A DNA stretch of 64,000 bases from Bartonella elizabethae F9251 = ATCC 49927 (GCF_000518165.1 NZ_JADB01000001.1:310001-374000); one strand, 5' to 3'; counted from the stretch's first letter, positions 8,982-16,621 are shown. Notes: a model not told the origin generated them from the letters alone. Translations and numbers: made by a program.

Positions 8982-9038
8982 TGCATATAATCGATATGCA
9001 TTTCGACTTGACTTTTAAGTAGTCATAATGCATATTAT
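8982..9038. promoter_or_regulatory. Divergent operator/promoter of the lysogeny switch
   Basis: Holds the inverted repeat TGCATAT-AATCG-ATATGCA (8982-9000) and a second near-palindrome ATAATGCATATTAT (9025-9038). TTGACT at 9008-9013 and TATTAT at 9033-9038 could be -35 and -10 boxes (19-base spacing). That would put the transcript start almost on the ATG of the Cro-like gene. Confidence 0.6.
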
Positions 9039-9043
9039 TTTTT

Positions 9044-9310
9044 ATGGGAAAAATAGCAGTAAAACAGTTACGTAAAAATCTGAATTTAACTCTGAAAGAA
9101 ATGGCAGAACGGTTAGGCGTCAACAAATCAACGGTATGGCGTTGGGAAAAATATGGTGTCCCTTCAAGGGGAACCGTTGCATATCTTCTCGAAGCGTTAT
9201 GGAATGAACAGTCACCTCCAACGCCTTCTTTTATCAACGGTTTGAGTTTGAGTGAGAAACCGTATGAACAAAATAAGATGATACAACCACAATATGAAGA
9301 AAGGAAATAA
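9044..9310 (+). CDS. Cro-like helix-turn-helix regulator
   Basis: An 88-residue protein with an XRE-type helix-turn-helix (LTLKEMAERLGVNKSTVWRWEKYG, about 15-38). It diverges from the repressor and would be the early lytic regulator. No ribosome binding site precedes the ATG, while a promoter-like pair places transcription start next to it, so the message may be leaderless. Its last codons are followed by two very short genes whose leader regions are duplicated copies of each other. Confidence 0.75.
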   Translation: MGKIAVKQLRKNLNLTLKEMAERLGVNKSTVWRWEKYGVPSRGTVAYLLEALWNEQSPPTPSFINGLSLSEKPYEQNKMIQPQYEERK

Positions 9311-9312
9311 AG

Positions 9313-9402
9313 ATGGATTACGGTTTAGCAATATCATTACTGTCCATATCGATTATTGTTTTGAATATTATTGTATTTTTTCATTGGTACAATAACAGAT
9401 AG
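9313..9402 (+). CDS. Tiny membrane protein (29 residues)
   Basis: MDYGLAISLLSISIIVLNII... is a single hydrophobic helix ending HWYNNR. The start has AAGGAAA 6-12 bases upstream. The 45 bases around its start are a near-copy of those before the 9452 gene, and its helix resembles the N-terminus of that protein. It may be a truncated duplicate or a real micro-membrane protein. Confidence 0.45.
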   Translation: MDYGLAISLLSISIIVLNIIVFFHWYNNR

Positions 9403-9451
9403 GAGAAGAAAATAAGACGATACAATCTCAATATAAGGAGAGGGAATAAAG

Positions 9452-9805
9452 ATGGAAAATTTCACGACGATTATTATGCTTTTTATTGCAAATATAATCA
9501 TGTTTTTTTGTTTTTATACCTCTTATAAAAAAATGCAAAGCTCTACAAATGTTTTGCGAAGTCCATATTATACTTTTCACATTTTAAAAGATTCAACAAA
9601 AGAAATGGATTTTCCAGACGGTAGCACAATTATTTTTCATGATTCTGATTGGAACTTTTCTCTTGATGAAAATGATAATTTAAGAGTTCAAAGTGCTCTA
9701 GGACCATCATTTTCTATAAAGGCATATAGTGATGCATATGGTTTCAAAAAACGTTTCATAGACAATTTGCAGAAATACAATCGGTCTATAAATGCACCAA
9801 GATAA
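9452..9805 (+). CDS. Membrane-anchored small phage protein, SDWNFS family
   Basis: A 117-residue protein with one N-terminal membrane helix (about 5-26) and a soluble domain carrying DGSTIIFHDSDWNFSLDENDNL. The soluble part is clearly related to the next gene (9912), which has EGCTLVFSNSDWNFSFDEHNHL. The ribosome binding site AAGGAGAGG supports the start. I do not recognise the family; the single helix and basic C-terminus suggest an inner-membrane protein facing the cytoplasm or periplasm. Confidence 0.65.
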   Translation: MENFTTIIMLFIANIIMFFCFYTSYKKMQSSTNVLRSPYYTFHILKDSTKEMDFPDGSTIIFHDSDWNFSLDENDNLRVQSALGPSFSIKAYSDAYGFKKRFIDNLQKYNRSINAPR

Positions 9806-9911
9806 GGCATGCAATGTATTTTTAAATTGAATGAGTTCATTTTTTTAAGTCTATGACTACGCACTTTATCATGGCGTGCAGATAAATACACAACAACCTT
9901 AAGGGGGGAAA

Positions 9912-10160
9912 ATGAAAAAAACACCACGTTATACTTTTAGTACTTCAGACGATTTAATATATGCAATAGGCTTACCAGAGGGGTGCACGCTCGTTTTTAG
10001 TAATTCTGATTGGAATTTTTCTTTTGATGAACACAACCATTTAATAGCTAAAAGCACTCTAGGACCAATGTTGTACTTAGAGATACATGGTGACACAAAA
10101 GCTTTCAAAGAGAAGTTTCATGGATTATTTGAGAAGCATAATAAGCAGTCTCCATATTAG
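9912..10160 (+). CDS. Soluble paralogue of the SDWNFS protein
   Basis: An 82-residue protein with no membrane helix. About half its positions match the soluble domain of the 9452 product, including the SDWNFS(F/L)DE block, a LGP block and a K(F/R)F...L(F/Q)(E/K)(K/N)(H/Y) end. The start has AAGGGGGGAA upstream. Its end overlaps the opposite-strand gene 10105-10773 by 56 bases. Function unknown. Confidence 0.65.
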   Translation: MKKTPRYTFSTSDDLIYAIGLPEGCTLVFSNSDWNFSFDEHNHLIAKSTLGPMLYLEIHGDTKAFKEKFHGLFEKHNKQSPY

Positions 10161-10773
10161 ATGAAGAGCATCGTAATTGATATGCTTTTAAGCGATCTGT
10201 TGCAACTTCCATTTCATCCCACGATGCTTGGATTCGTTTAGCTTCTTCTTTAGGAGAATATAGCAATACACGTTCTAAAAAAATATTAGTACTAAAAATT
10301 TTTGTGAAATCATATGTCGGAGAAAATTGAAAAGTGAGTTTAATAGAAGCCCCCTCTGTCTCACTAATATCGGCCCAAAATTGCATTCCTATGATAGCAA
10401 AACATTTTGTATGGGCTGGAATATTTATAGGTCCTAATAATACTTTTACCTCTGGCGCTTCAGGTGGACTTATAAAATGAATTCTATCTTCGATATTATG
10501 GCAATAAGGTACACAAGGGGCATTAAATTGACCAACAGAAAGAAATACTTCAGGCCAAGAACTAGTATATTCCCATTTAATATCACTACATGGTGTCCGA
10601 CAGTAAACACCAGAAACAGAATGCAACTTAATATCAAAGGGGGTTATATTGTGAAAATTAAACCACGCAATATCATCAGCAAACTCTTCATAACAAGACG
10701 TAATAAACAAAGGTTGCAGTGGAATGCTGTTTACTTGATTGTTTACATTTTGAATTGCATCATTATCAGGCAT
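10105..10773 (-). CDS. Hypothetical protein, beta-rich, seven cysteines
   Basis: A 222-residue soluble protein I do not recognise. The start is supported by AAGGTGG. Most of it reads as beta strands (WFNFHNITPFDIKLHSVSGVYC..., VLLGPINIPAHTKCFAIIGMQFW). There is no signal peptide, although several cysteines are paired in short motifs (CRTPC, CVPYC). It is the only minus-strand gene among the early plus-strand genes, so it may be an accessory cargo gene expressed from the prophage state. Confidence 0.6.
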   Translation of the reverse strand: MPDNDAIQNVNNQVNSIPLQPLFITSCYEEFADDIAWFNFHNITPFDIKLHSVSGVYCRTPCSDIKWEYTSSWPEVFLSVGQFNAPCVPYCHNIEDRIHFISPPEAPEVKVLLGPINIPAHTKCFAIIGMQFWADISETEGASIKLTFQFSPTYDFTKIFSTNIFLERVLLYSPKEEAKRIQASWDEMEVATDRLKAYQLRCSSSNMETAYYASQIIHETSL

Positions 10774-10843
10774 TTTCCACCTTTATTTCGAAAATAATTA
10801 CCGTCAAACGGCTTTGTAAAAATATTTTTAAATGGAATAGTAA

Positions 10844-11302
10844 ATGACTAACACGATTCTCTGTCTTGATCTAGGGACTAAGACTGGTTGGGCTATATGC
10901 GGTGCTGATGGTCACATAACAAGCGATACAGAACATTTTCAATCACGCCGTTTTGAAGGCGGTGGTATGCGTTATCTGCGCTTTAAGAAATGGCTTTCTG
11001 AACTAAAGAGGTCTGTTGATGAAATTGATGTCGTGTATTTTGAAGAAGTACGCCGGCATGTGGGTACTGATGCAGCGCATGTTTACGGTGGCTTTCTAGC
11101 AACTTTAACGGCTTGGTGTGAACATCATCAGATACCGTATGAAGGCATTCCAGTTGGTACGATTAAGAAAGCGACAACGGGGAAGGGGAATGCTTCAAAA
11201 GAAGAAATGATTAAAGTGGTGCGTGCAAAAGGGCACGCGCCTTGTGATGATAATGAAGCGGATGCTTTGGCAATTTTATATTTAATTAAAGAAAGGGAAT
11301 AG
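10844..11302 (+). CDS. RuvC-like Holliday junction resolvase
   Basis: A 152-residue RNase H-fold nuclease. LDLGTKTGWA provides Asp9, VVYFEEV provides Glu67/68, and the C-terminal DDNEADALAI at 135-144 provides the last acidic residues. This is the arrangement of RuvC and of phage resolvases. It would cut branched DNA during phage recombination or packaging. Its stop lies 4 bases before the replication gene, so the two are coupled. The frame is intact and the length close to bacterial RuvC. Confidence 0.85.
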   Translation: MTNTILCLDLGTKTGWAICGADGHITSDTEHFQSRRFEGGGMRYLRFKKWLSELKRSVDEIDVVYFEEVRRHVGTDAAHVYGGFLATLTAWCEHHQIPYEGIPVGTIKKATTGKGNASKEEMIKVVRAKGHAPCDDNEADALAILYLIKERE

Positions 11303-11306
11303 GGGT

Positions 11307-12428
11307 ATGTCCAGTAAATTACCATGGACGAGGTTATTTGCAGACAAGTGGCTTCTTGATCTTGCATATTTGCCTCCTTTTGAAGGTTTTATATATGTGA
11401 AGTTGCGATTTCAAATGCTTCGCACTGGAGAGCCGCTTACGAATAATTTTAAAGTCTTATCTTTATTGGCTGGTTGTTCAGTAAAAAGATTTCAGAAAGC
11501 ATTAGATCTTTTATTAGAAACTAGACACATCATTTGTTTAGAAGACGGTCGTTTGTGGAATCCAGATGTTGAATTAGAATTAAATGATAGCAAAGAAAAA
11601 TCAGAAGCAGCATCAAAAGCAGCTAATTCTAGATGGCATAAAACAAAAGGTAAAAATGACGATAAAAATGAAAGCGCATATGCGGATTGCATGCAGAGCG
11701 TATGCGATGCGCATAGTGTTGCGCAATGCGACCGCAATGCCATTAACATTAACAATAACATATATAATAAAAAAACTAATACTATCGTATTAGCAAAAAA
11801 AGAAATTGGTTCTGAAAATTTAGAAACAACCGATTTGGTTGAAGAGCCAACAGAAGATGATGCTCTCAAAAGCCAATCAGAACAAATCGAAACATCATCA
11901 GAAAACAAACCACTCATTCACGAGCAAGAAAGCGTTCCTAAGAAAGCGAAACGAACGAAAGCTAATCGGGGCTGTCGTATTCCTGCTGATTTTGAACCGG
12001 ATTACGATTTTGCGCTTGCAGAGGGCTTGCCACCAGAGCGTGTGAAAGTCGAAATGGCAAAATTTCAAGATTACTGGCGTTCAAAAGCCGGAGCAAATGC
12101 AACCAAAATCGATTGGCAAGCAACATGGCGTAACTGGGTAAGAAATTCAAAAAAATACGAAATTAATGACAATGGTGGAAACAATGGAAACTTTTCAAAA
12201 GATCAAGGAACTCGTGGTGGTACCGGAGAGACAATCCGTAACCTTATCTGTGAAGCAGGATTTAGCGACTCCACTTCAAAATATTGCACAACAGATGGTG
12301 CAATGCGTCACAAGGGAGTATCCATGGACCTTGATCAATGGCATGAAATTAACACCAGCACTAGAGGAACAAGCTTTTGCAACTTATCAGACAGTTCAAA
12401 ACTTACTTACCTTGAAAGCGTCTGTTGA
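11307..12428 (+). CDS. Phage replication initiator-like protein (DUF1376-type N-terminus)
   Basis: A 373-residue protein. The first about 100 residues (LPWTRLFADKWLLDLAYLPP... KVLSLLAGCSVKRFQKALD) resemble the winged-helix DUF1376/YdaU group found in phage replication proteins. A low-complexity linker follows, then a block near 225-285 (IPADFEPDYDFALAEGLPPERV...WQATWRNWVRNS) common to phage replisome organisers. The ribosome binding site AGGGG is good. The last about 85 residues overlap the next gene by some 260 bases in another frame, far more than usual, so the tail past about residue 285 may be out of the original frame. Confidence 0.7.
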   Translation: MSSKLPWTRLFADKWLLDLAYLPPFEGFIYVKLRFQMLRTGEPLTNNFKVLSLLAGCSVKRFQKALDLLLETRHIICLEDGRLWNPDVELELNDSKEKSEAASKAANSRWHKTKGKNDDKNESAYADCMQSVCDAHSVAQCDRNAININNNIYNKKTNTIVLAKKEIGSENLETTDLVEEPTEDDALKSQSEQIETSSENKPLIHEQESVPKKAKRTKANRGCRIPADFEPDYDFALAEGLPPERVKVEMAKFQDYWRSKAGANATKIDWQATWRNWVRNSKKYEINDNGGNNGNFSKDQGTRGGTGETIRNLICEAGFSDSTSKYCTTDGAMRHKGVSMDLDQWHEINTSTRGTSFCNLSDSSKLTYLESVC

Positions 12429-12798
12429 AGACATTGCAGAGGCTCTTGATGTGCTTGAAGGTGGTTTGACAATGCAAAAAGTTTCGAATGCAGAGGCACG
12501 TGCAAAGGCTTATATCGTTGCTCTTAACGGCATTTCGTTACGGGCTTTGTTGTAGGCTGTTAAAAATCTTATATGTGGAGAAGCCAAAGGCATGTCAACG
12601 ACGTTTGTTCCTTCGTGCGCTGATCTTGCACAGTATTGTCGTGATTTGGAAAGCAGTCTTCTTGGAGCTGCTGAGAAAGTTTTTATCGCTGTTGAAAATA
12701 CACGCAACAAGGCATTGGGTGGTAAATGCATTTCATTCACGAGAATACGCAAGCCTAGCGAAGAGTGTCATAACGATGATCGTTCAAAAGCAGCTTAA
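12166..12798 (+). pseudogene. Phage protein interrupted by an in-frame stop
   Basis: One reading frame runs from about 12166 through LEEQAFATYQTVQNLLTL and EALDVLEGGLTMQ to VALNGISLRALL. It hits TAG at 12553-12555 and continues in the same frame as AVKNLICGEAKGMSTTFVPS...LAQYCRDLESSLLGAAEKVF to 12798. Both halves look coding and the junction has no frame change, so a nonsense mutation is the simplest reading. Alternatively the second half starts at ATG 12592 as its own 68-residue protein. Family unknown; it sits in the replication region. Confidence 0.5.
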
Positions 12799-12994
12799 AG
12801 ACAGCAAAGTAGTGAAAAGTGCTGATCATTTTGAGATTAGATATGTGTTTAAACAGCTAAAAAGGCATCTTACAGAGCGATTTAAAGATTTTATGATGAA
12901 AAAACCACATCCGCAATACAAAACGCTCTGTACGGTCAAATTTGATACAAATAAGCTCATAGGTAAAGTTAGGATTAAAACATGCCGATTTTAA
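12776..12994 (+). CDS. Small basic hypothetical phage protein
   Basis: A 72-residue frame from ATG 12776 (MIVQKQLKDSKVVKSADHFE...) that overlaps the end of the preceding frame by 23 bases and the next gene by 13, a pattern of translational coupling. It is rich in Lys and Arg. The open frame extends much further upstream but there is out of register with the preceding gene. No family recognised. Confidence 0.4.
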   Translation: MIVQKQLKDSKVVKSADHFEIRYVFKQLKRHLTERFKDFMMKKPHPQYKTLCTVKFDTNKLIGKVRIKTCRF

Positions 12995-13308
12995 AACATT
13001 TATCCTTAATAAACCGTAAACAGCCGATACAAAAAAAGTTTGTGGCAACAGCGGTAGGACATGTCCCATGGGGATTGGGAGTAGCAGAATATTTTTACAA
13101 CCTTTACGAATATGAAGATGGTGCAAGAGAATACGAGGAATTCGATGGTGGTCAATACCATGAGATGCCTGCGAATGTTGATTACAGTACCAAGGCGCAA
13201 GTGAAAGCGTGGGTTTACGGTGGTACGGTACCTGAAAGCGTTCTCAATTACGAACCGCTCATTGATGAAATCAATAAGAAAATCAAAAAATTATCAAAAG
13301 CCATTTGA
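12982..13308 (+). CDS. Hypothetical phage protein, acidic Tyr-rich centre
   Basis: A 108-residue protein with a basic N-terminus, a glycine turn (GHVPWGLGVAEYFYNLYEYE) and an acidic middle, ending in a Lys-rich helix. TAGGA lies 7 bases before the ATG. It is the last plus-strand gene of the replication cluster before the leftward BrnTA module. Not recognised. Confidence 0.55.
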   Translation: MPILKHLSLINRKQPIQKKFVATAVGHVPWGLGVAEYFYNLYEYEDGAREYEEFDGGQYHEMPANVDYSTKAQVKAWVYGGTVPESVLNYEPLIDEINKKIKKLSKAI

Positions 13309-13331
13309 TGTGTTTTTATTATGGGGAGAGG

Positions 13332-13637
13332 TCAACGCATTGAACGAAGCATAGCATCACGTAAAATGGCGTTAATCCGCGTTTGATAACCTTTCCCTTG
13401 ACTCTTAAGCCACGCTAGCACATCTGAATCCACACGCACTGTTGTGACAGTTTTTGTTGGTTTATAGAATGGATTGCGAACAGCATTTTTCCAGAACGCA
13501 TCATCAAGTGGTGGAATATCACTATGATCAATTGCACTCTCCGGCATTGCTGCAAGTTCATCAATTTCAACTCTCTGTTTATCCGTCAAAGGTGATAAAT
13601 GACCTACATCAATTTCATAACGAACTTTCTTCTTCAT
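13332..13637 (-). CDS. brnA: BrnA-type antitoxin
   Basis: A 101-residue protein. The C-terminal half, KTVTTVRVDSDVLAWLKSQGKGYQTRINAILRDAM (about 61-96), is the ribbon-helix-helix fold of BrnA antitoxins, which bind the BrnT toxin and repress their shared promoter. The frame is complete. Its start lies inside the 3' end of the toxin gene, as usual for toxin-first brnTA operons. The toxin upstream is broken, so this antitoxin is an orphan in function. Confidence 0.85.
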   Translation of the reverse strand: MKKKVRYEIDVGHLSPLTDKQRVEIDELAAMPESAIDHSDIPPLDDAFWKNAVRNPFYKPTKTVTTVRVDSDVLAWLKSQGKGYQTRINAILRDAMLRSMR

Positions 13638-13921
13638 AACATTTTCTCTCTTTCAAATTAGCGCGCCGCGCTGAAATAATACGGATAACCTCTATGCCAT
13701 CTTTATCGTCATGGACAGTAGACAGTATGCGCTACAAGCAACAATAAAAAGCCATCTACAAGCCCTAAAGTTTGCCAACGATACTCTCCGTTTTCAATAC
13801 GGTCTTGTTTAACCATGGCGAATGGGTCTGCAAAAACACGTGCCGCTATTTCAAAACTTACACGGTGCTTTCTAAGATTACTTTTTGCTTTAACTTCATC
13901 CCATTCAAATCTTATTTTCAT
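13615..13921 (-). pseudogene. brnT: BrnT-type toxin gene broken by a 7-bp duplication
   Basis: It starts MKIRFEWDEVKAKSNLRKHRVSFEIA, the typical BrnT opening (FEWD...N..KH.V.F), and keeps the DGFLLLLVAHTV strand. There the coding strand carries TACTGTC twice in a row (about 13722-13735), shifting the frame to a stop at 13709. Removing one copy restores AHTVHDDKDGIEVIRIISARRA... to a stop at 13615, including the conserved RIISAR motif and a 23-base overlap with brnA. BrnT is a ribonuclease toxin; the product here should be inactive. Confidence 0.85.
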
Positions 13922-14013
13922 ATCTTATGTTAATACATTTATGTATGTATATCAAGAGTTTTAAATACAAGATGAAGTATCTGTATTTCTAAACAGTGAC
14001 ATAGGGTGCTAAT

Positions 14014-14340
14014 TCATTTTACTATTCCTAAAAATACAGCTAAGCAGCGTTCAATTTCCACCATTTTATCTGCATGAATGGAACCAAAAGCTGTACTAAC
14101 TTTTTCACATCTTACCGTCATAATCTTATCAATCATGACCTGAGAAGTTTTTTGTAAACCATTTTTGCTATCTGGTTGGAGAGTAATGCGCAGTAATGGG
14201 GCTGGGACAAGTGTGCTGGTAATAGGTAAAACTGTTACGCTTGTATGTTCACTAAATTGATTGGCTTGAATGATTAATGCAGGTCTTGGTTTACCAAAAT
14301 CGCCTTGCATAGCTATTGTTACGAGAGATCCACGCATCAT
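14014..14340 (-). CDS. MazF/PemK-family endoribonuclease toxin
   Basis: A 108-residue toxin of the MazF fold. It shows the characteristic RGSLVTIAM...GKPRPALIIQ N-terminus with the conserved basic pair, the T..TVLPITS strand and MIDKIMTVRCEKV, in which Thr and Arg usually take part in RNA cleavage. The start ATG overlaps the antitoxin stop as ATGA, so translation is coupled. The frame is complete, so this module looks functional. A 13-bp perfect inverted repeat lies upstream of the operon. Confidence 0.88.
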   Translation of the reverse strand: MMRGSLVTIAMQGDFGKPRPALIIQANQFSEHTSVTVLPITSTLVPAPLLRITLQPDSKNGLQKTSQVMIDKIMTVRCEKVSTAFGSIHADKMVEIERCLAVFLGIVK

Positions 14341-14561
14341 TCTGTCCAGCTATCAATATCCATTAAAGATTGATCCATCAAAAACTGCATAGATGTATCT
14401 GTTTTATCCATTTTTGCCACTAAGCGACATTGGCGTAGGCACTCTTCTGCAAAGTTCGGTTGACGGATATCTGGTACCCAAATTTGCATTAAGCGCAACC
14501 CCGCTTTTCTTTGTGCGTTGCGATGTTTTTGAACGCGTTCATTGACGTGCATTGTAGCCAT
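14337..14561 (-). CDS. MazE-type antitoxin (DUF3018-like)
   Basis: A 74-residue partner of the toxin just downstream. It begins MATMHVNERVQKHRNAQRKAGLRLMQIWVPD, the pattern of short antitoxins (DUF3018-like) with a DNA-binding N-terminus, and ends with an acidic toxin-binding tail (MDIDSWTE). Start 14561 is chosen because GGAG lies 8 bases before it; the longer frame upstream contains the operator. Confidence 0.82.
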   Translation of the reverse strand: MATMHVNERVQKHRNAQRKAGLRLMQIWVPDIRQPNFAEECLRQCRLVAKMDKTDTSMQFLMDQSLMDIDSWTE

Positions 14562-14577
14562 AACAAAATCTCCATTA

Positions 14578-14620
14578 TGTTTCATGTAACGTATAACACA
14601 GAAAAAAGTTACATGAAACA
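14578..14620. promoter_or_regulatory. Perfect 13-bp inverted repeat, MazEF operator candidate
   Basis: TGTTTCATGTAAC (14578-14590) and GTTACATGAAACA (14608-14620) are exact inverted copies with a 17-base spacer, placed 17 bases upstream of the antitoxin start. Autorepression by the antitoxin or the complex is the rule in this family, so this is the likely operator. Confidence 0.7.
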
Positions 14621-14785
14621 AAATTTTGAATAAATTCGCAAAACTCAATTTTTTATTCCGAAGGCTATAAAACATAATGTTATATGTTAATAATAAGTAA
14701 TATATTATTGAAATAAGTGAAAAAATAATAAAATTATGCTAAGATTTTTCACATATTTAAACACAAACTTAAGGGAACAAAAAAC

Positions 14786-15229
14786 ATGCTGAATAAAGTA
14801 ATGTTAATTGGCTATTTAGGGGATAATCCTGAAAGCAAAACGATGAATTCTGGTGCCGAAGTGGTCAATTTTCGGTTGGCTACTTCTGAGAGCTATACGG
14901 ATAAAAATACCAATCAAAAAGTAGAGAAAACTGAATGGCATTCCGTGGTGGTTTTTAATCCACATTTGGCAAAAATTGCTCTTCAATATTTACATAAAGG
15001 TTCAAAAGTTTATGTGGAAGGCAAATTACAAACCCGTAAATGGCAAGATAAAAACGGTATTGACCGCTTCACAACAGAGATTGTCTTGTCACAATACAAA
15101 GGCGAATTGTATTTACTTGATGCAAAAAAAGAGCAATCTACTCCTTCATCTATCACTTCTCAAAGCTATGCTATCGCTTCAGGTGCTGATGATTATGGCA
15201 TATCTGCTCATGACAGCATGCCGTTTTGA
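14786..15229 (+). CDS. ssb: Single-stranded DNA-binding protein
   Basis: A 147-residue SSB. The OB fold spans about 1-110 ([20 protein letters not shown]..., [34 protein letters not shown]...TTEIV), followed by a short flexible linker and the acidic tip ending SMPF, which recruits partner proteins. It is shorter in the linker than chromosomal SSBs, typical of phage versions. AAGGGAAC lies upstream. It serves the phage replication and recombination genes. Confidence 0.92.
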   Translation: MLNKVMLIGYLGDNPESKTMNSGAEVVNFRLATSESYTDKNTNQKVEKTEWHSVVVFNPHLAKIALQYLHKGSKVYVEGKLQTRKWQDKNGIDRFTTEIVLSQYKGELYLLDAKKEQSTPSSITSQSYAIASGADDYGISAHDSMPF

Positions 15230-15283
15230 TTTAAAGATATAGCAAAAAGAAAAAAATGTGAGTTTCCATAGATGAGGGGATGT

Positions 15284-15777
15284 ATGAGAAAGCAAGATGC
15301 TTACACTTCACAAGTAACAGTACGTCAAGATCCTGTTAATCAATTGGCAATTGAAATGCGTGCAAAGCGCTTCTGCTTGACCATAGAAGAGGCTAAAAAT
15401 CCGCTTTCTGGTACTTATGTTGGGCGGCTGTATTTAAAAGGTGTACTTACCCAAGACCAGTATGATGCAGCGCAAAAATATCTTGAAGTGAAAAATGACT
15501 ATTCGTGTGCAAAAGGTTTGCCAAGCGCTATTTATGACGAAATGCCATCATCTTCTGATGCAAAGCAAGAGAGAAGTGGGTTGAACGTGCAACAGAGAAG
15601 TTTTCAAATATACAAGAGGTGGTAAGAGAGGCACAGCGTCTCTATAAACAGTATAATCTTCATAGCGCTTTACAATATCTTGTTGTAGAAGATCAAACAT
15701 TGCCACATCTTGTGCTATCCTTGCGAATTGCTCTGAATGCTCTCCAGAAATATTTTGACCTAAAAAATAAATGGTAA
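15284..15777 (+). pseudogene. Phage protein of unknown function, frameshifted
   Basis: Start ATG 15284 has GAGGGG upstream. The first frame runs through AIEMRAKRFCLTIEEAKNPLSGTYVGRLYLKG to ...SSSDAK, then loses register in an A3 run at 15562-15564. One more A gives DAKAREKWVERATEKFS..., LYKQYNLHSALQYL and LRIALNALQKYFDLKNKW, ending at TAA 15775-15777. Both parts look coding, so the intact protein would be about 165 residues. Such proteins follow ssb in related prophages, but I know no function. Confidence 0.65.
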
Positions 15778-15812
15778 ATGTTGTACTGCTATCTTTAAAA
15801 AGCATCAAAAGC

Positions 15813-15850
15813 TCTTGAAATAGTTTTCAAGATGTTATATTTTTATATAA
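15813..15850. promoter_or_regulatory. Palindromes upstream of the second MazEF-like module
   Basis: TCTTGAAA-TAGT-TTTCAAGA (15813-15832) is a perfect 8-bp inverted repeat. It is followed by TTATAT-TTTT-ATATAA (15835-15850), which overlaps where a -10 box would sit. A good candidate operator/promoter for the antitoxin-toxin pair starting at 15870. Confidence 0.6.
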
Positions 15851-15869
15851 TATTTAGAGAGGGTGTTTT

Positions 15870-16127
15870 ATGCATACAACAAAATTACGTAAAGTTGGAG
15901 GGTCAGTGATGCTTTCAATACCGCCAGCATTGCTTGATGTTCTCCATCTTACAGAAAATACGCAAGTTGGTTTGGCTGTTGATAATGGACAATTGATTGT
16001 GAAACCGCAAACATTTCCAAGTTATACTCTTGATGAATTATTAGTCCAATGTAGTCCGTCAGATGATTTTGCAGATGAGGATATGGAGTGGTTTGATGCT
16101 AAACCTGTTGGTAGAGAGCTCTTGTGA
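15870..16127 (+). CDS. AbrB/MazE-type antitoxin (ChpS/PemI-like)
   Basis: An 85-residue protein with the swapped-hairpin AbrB fold at the N-terminus (TTKLRKVGGSVMLSIPPALLDVLHLTENTQVGLAVDNGQLIV). An acidic tail (SPSDDFADEDMEWFD) would wrap the toxin. AGAGAGGGTG precedes the start. The stop TGA shares a base with the toxin ATG. Confidence 0.88.
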   Translation: MHTTKLRKVGGSVMLSIPPALLDVLHLTENTQVGLAVDNGQLIVKPQTFPSYTLDELLVQCSPSDDFADEDMEWFDAKPVGRELL

Positions 16128-16459
16128 TGAAGCGGGGCGAAATTTGGTTTGTATCGCTTGATCCGTCTTCGGGCTATGAGCAAAAAGGAACGCGTCCTGT
16201 ACTGATTGTATCACCAGAAGCGTTTAACTGTGTAACGAAAACACCCATTGTCTTACCTATTACAAGCGGAGGAAATTTTGCTAGAACAGCAGGTTTTGCT
16301 GTCTCATTAATGGGCGTAGGATTGCATACAACAGGTGTGATACGTTGTGACCAGCCACGTGCTCTTGATATTGGAGCGCGTCAGGGTAAAAAAATGGAAA
16401 CAGTTCCCCCTATGATAATGAACGAAGTTCTTGCTAAGCTAGCAACATTTCTCACGTAG
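16127..16459 (+). CDS. MazF/PemK/ChpB-type endoribonuclease toxin
   Basis: A 110-residue toxin with the family signature MKRGEIWFVSLDPSSGYEQKGTRPVLIVS, the strand VLPITSGG and the C-terminal TGVIRCDQPRALDIGARQGKK in which Arg and Asp are conserved. ATG 16127 overlaps the antitoxin stop; a GTG at 16124 is the alternative. The frame is complete, so with the antitoxin it forms an apparently intact addiction module, the second MazF-type one within 2.5 kb. Confidence 0.9.
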   Translation: MKRGEIWFVSLDPSSGYEQKGTRPVLIVSPEAFNCVTKTPIVLPITSGGNFARTAGFAVSLMGVGLHTTGVIRCDQPRALDIGARQGKKMETVPPMIMNEVLAKLATFLT

Positions 16460-16621
16460 TTTCTTGCAGCATGGCGTGAAATGTTTTTCTGTACAATACG
16501 TTGTAAAAGACTAAGGAAAATAATTTATTCTATTGCACGCAAAAACGCCCTTTATTGTTTCTAAAGAGAAGAAAGAGATGAAGTTGTTGTTTAGGTTTAT
16601 GATTTCTAGTGTTTTTATTTT

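Noticed and set aside
8602-9237. 211-residue version of the repressor
   Set aside because: The extra N-terminus crosses the operators and the Cro-like gene; ATG 8955 has a good ribosome binding site and starts the helix-turn-helix protein.
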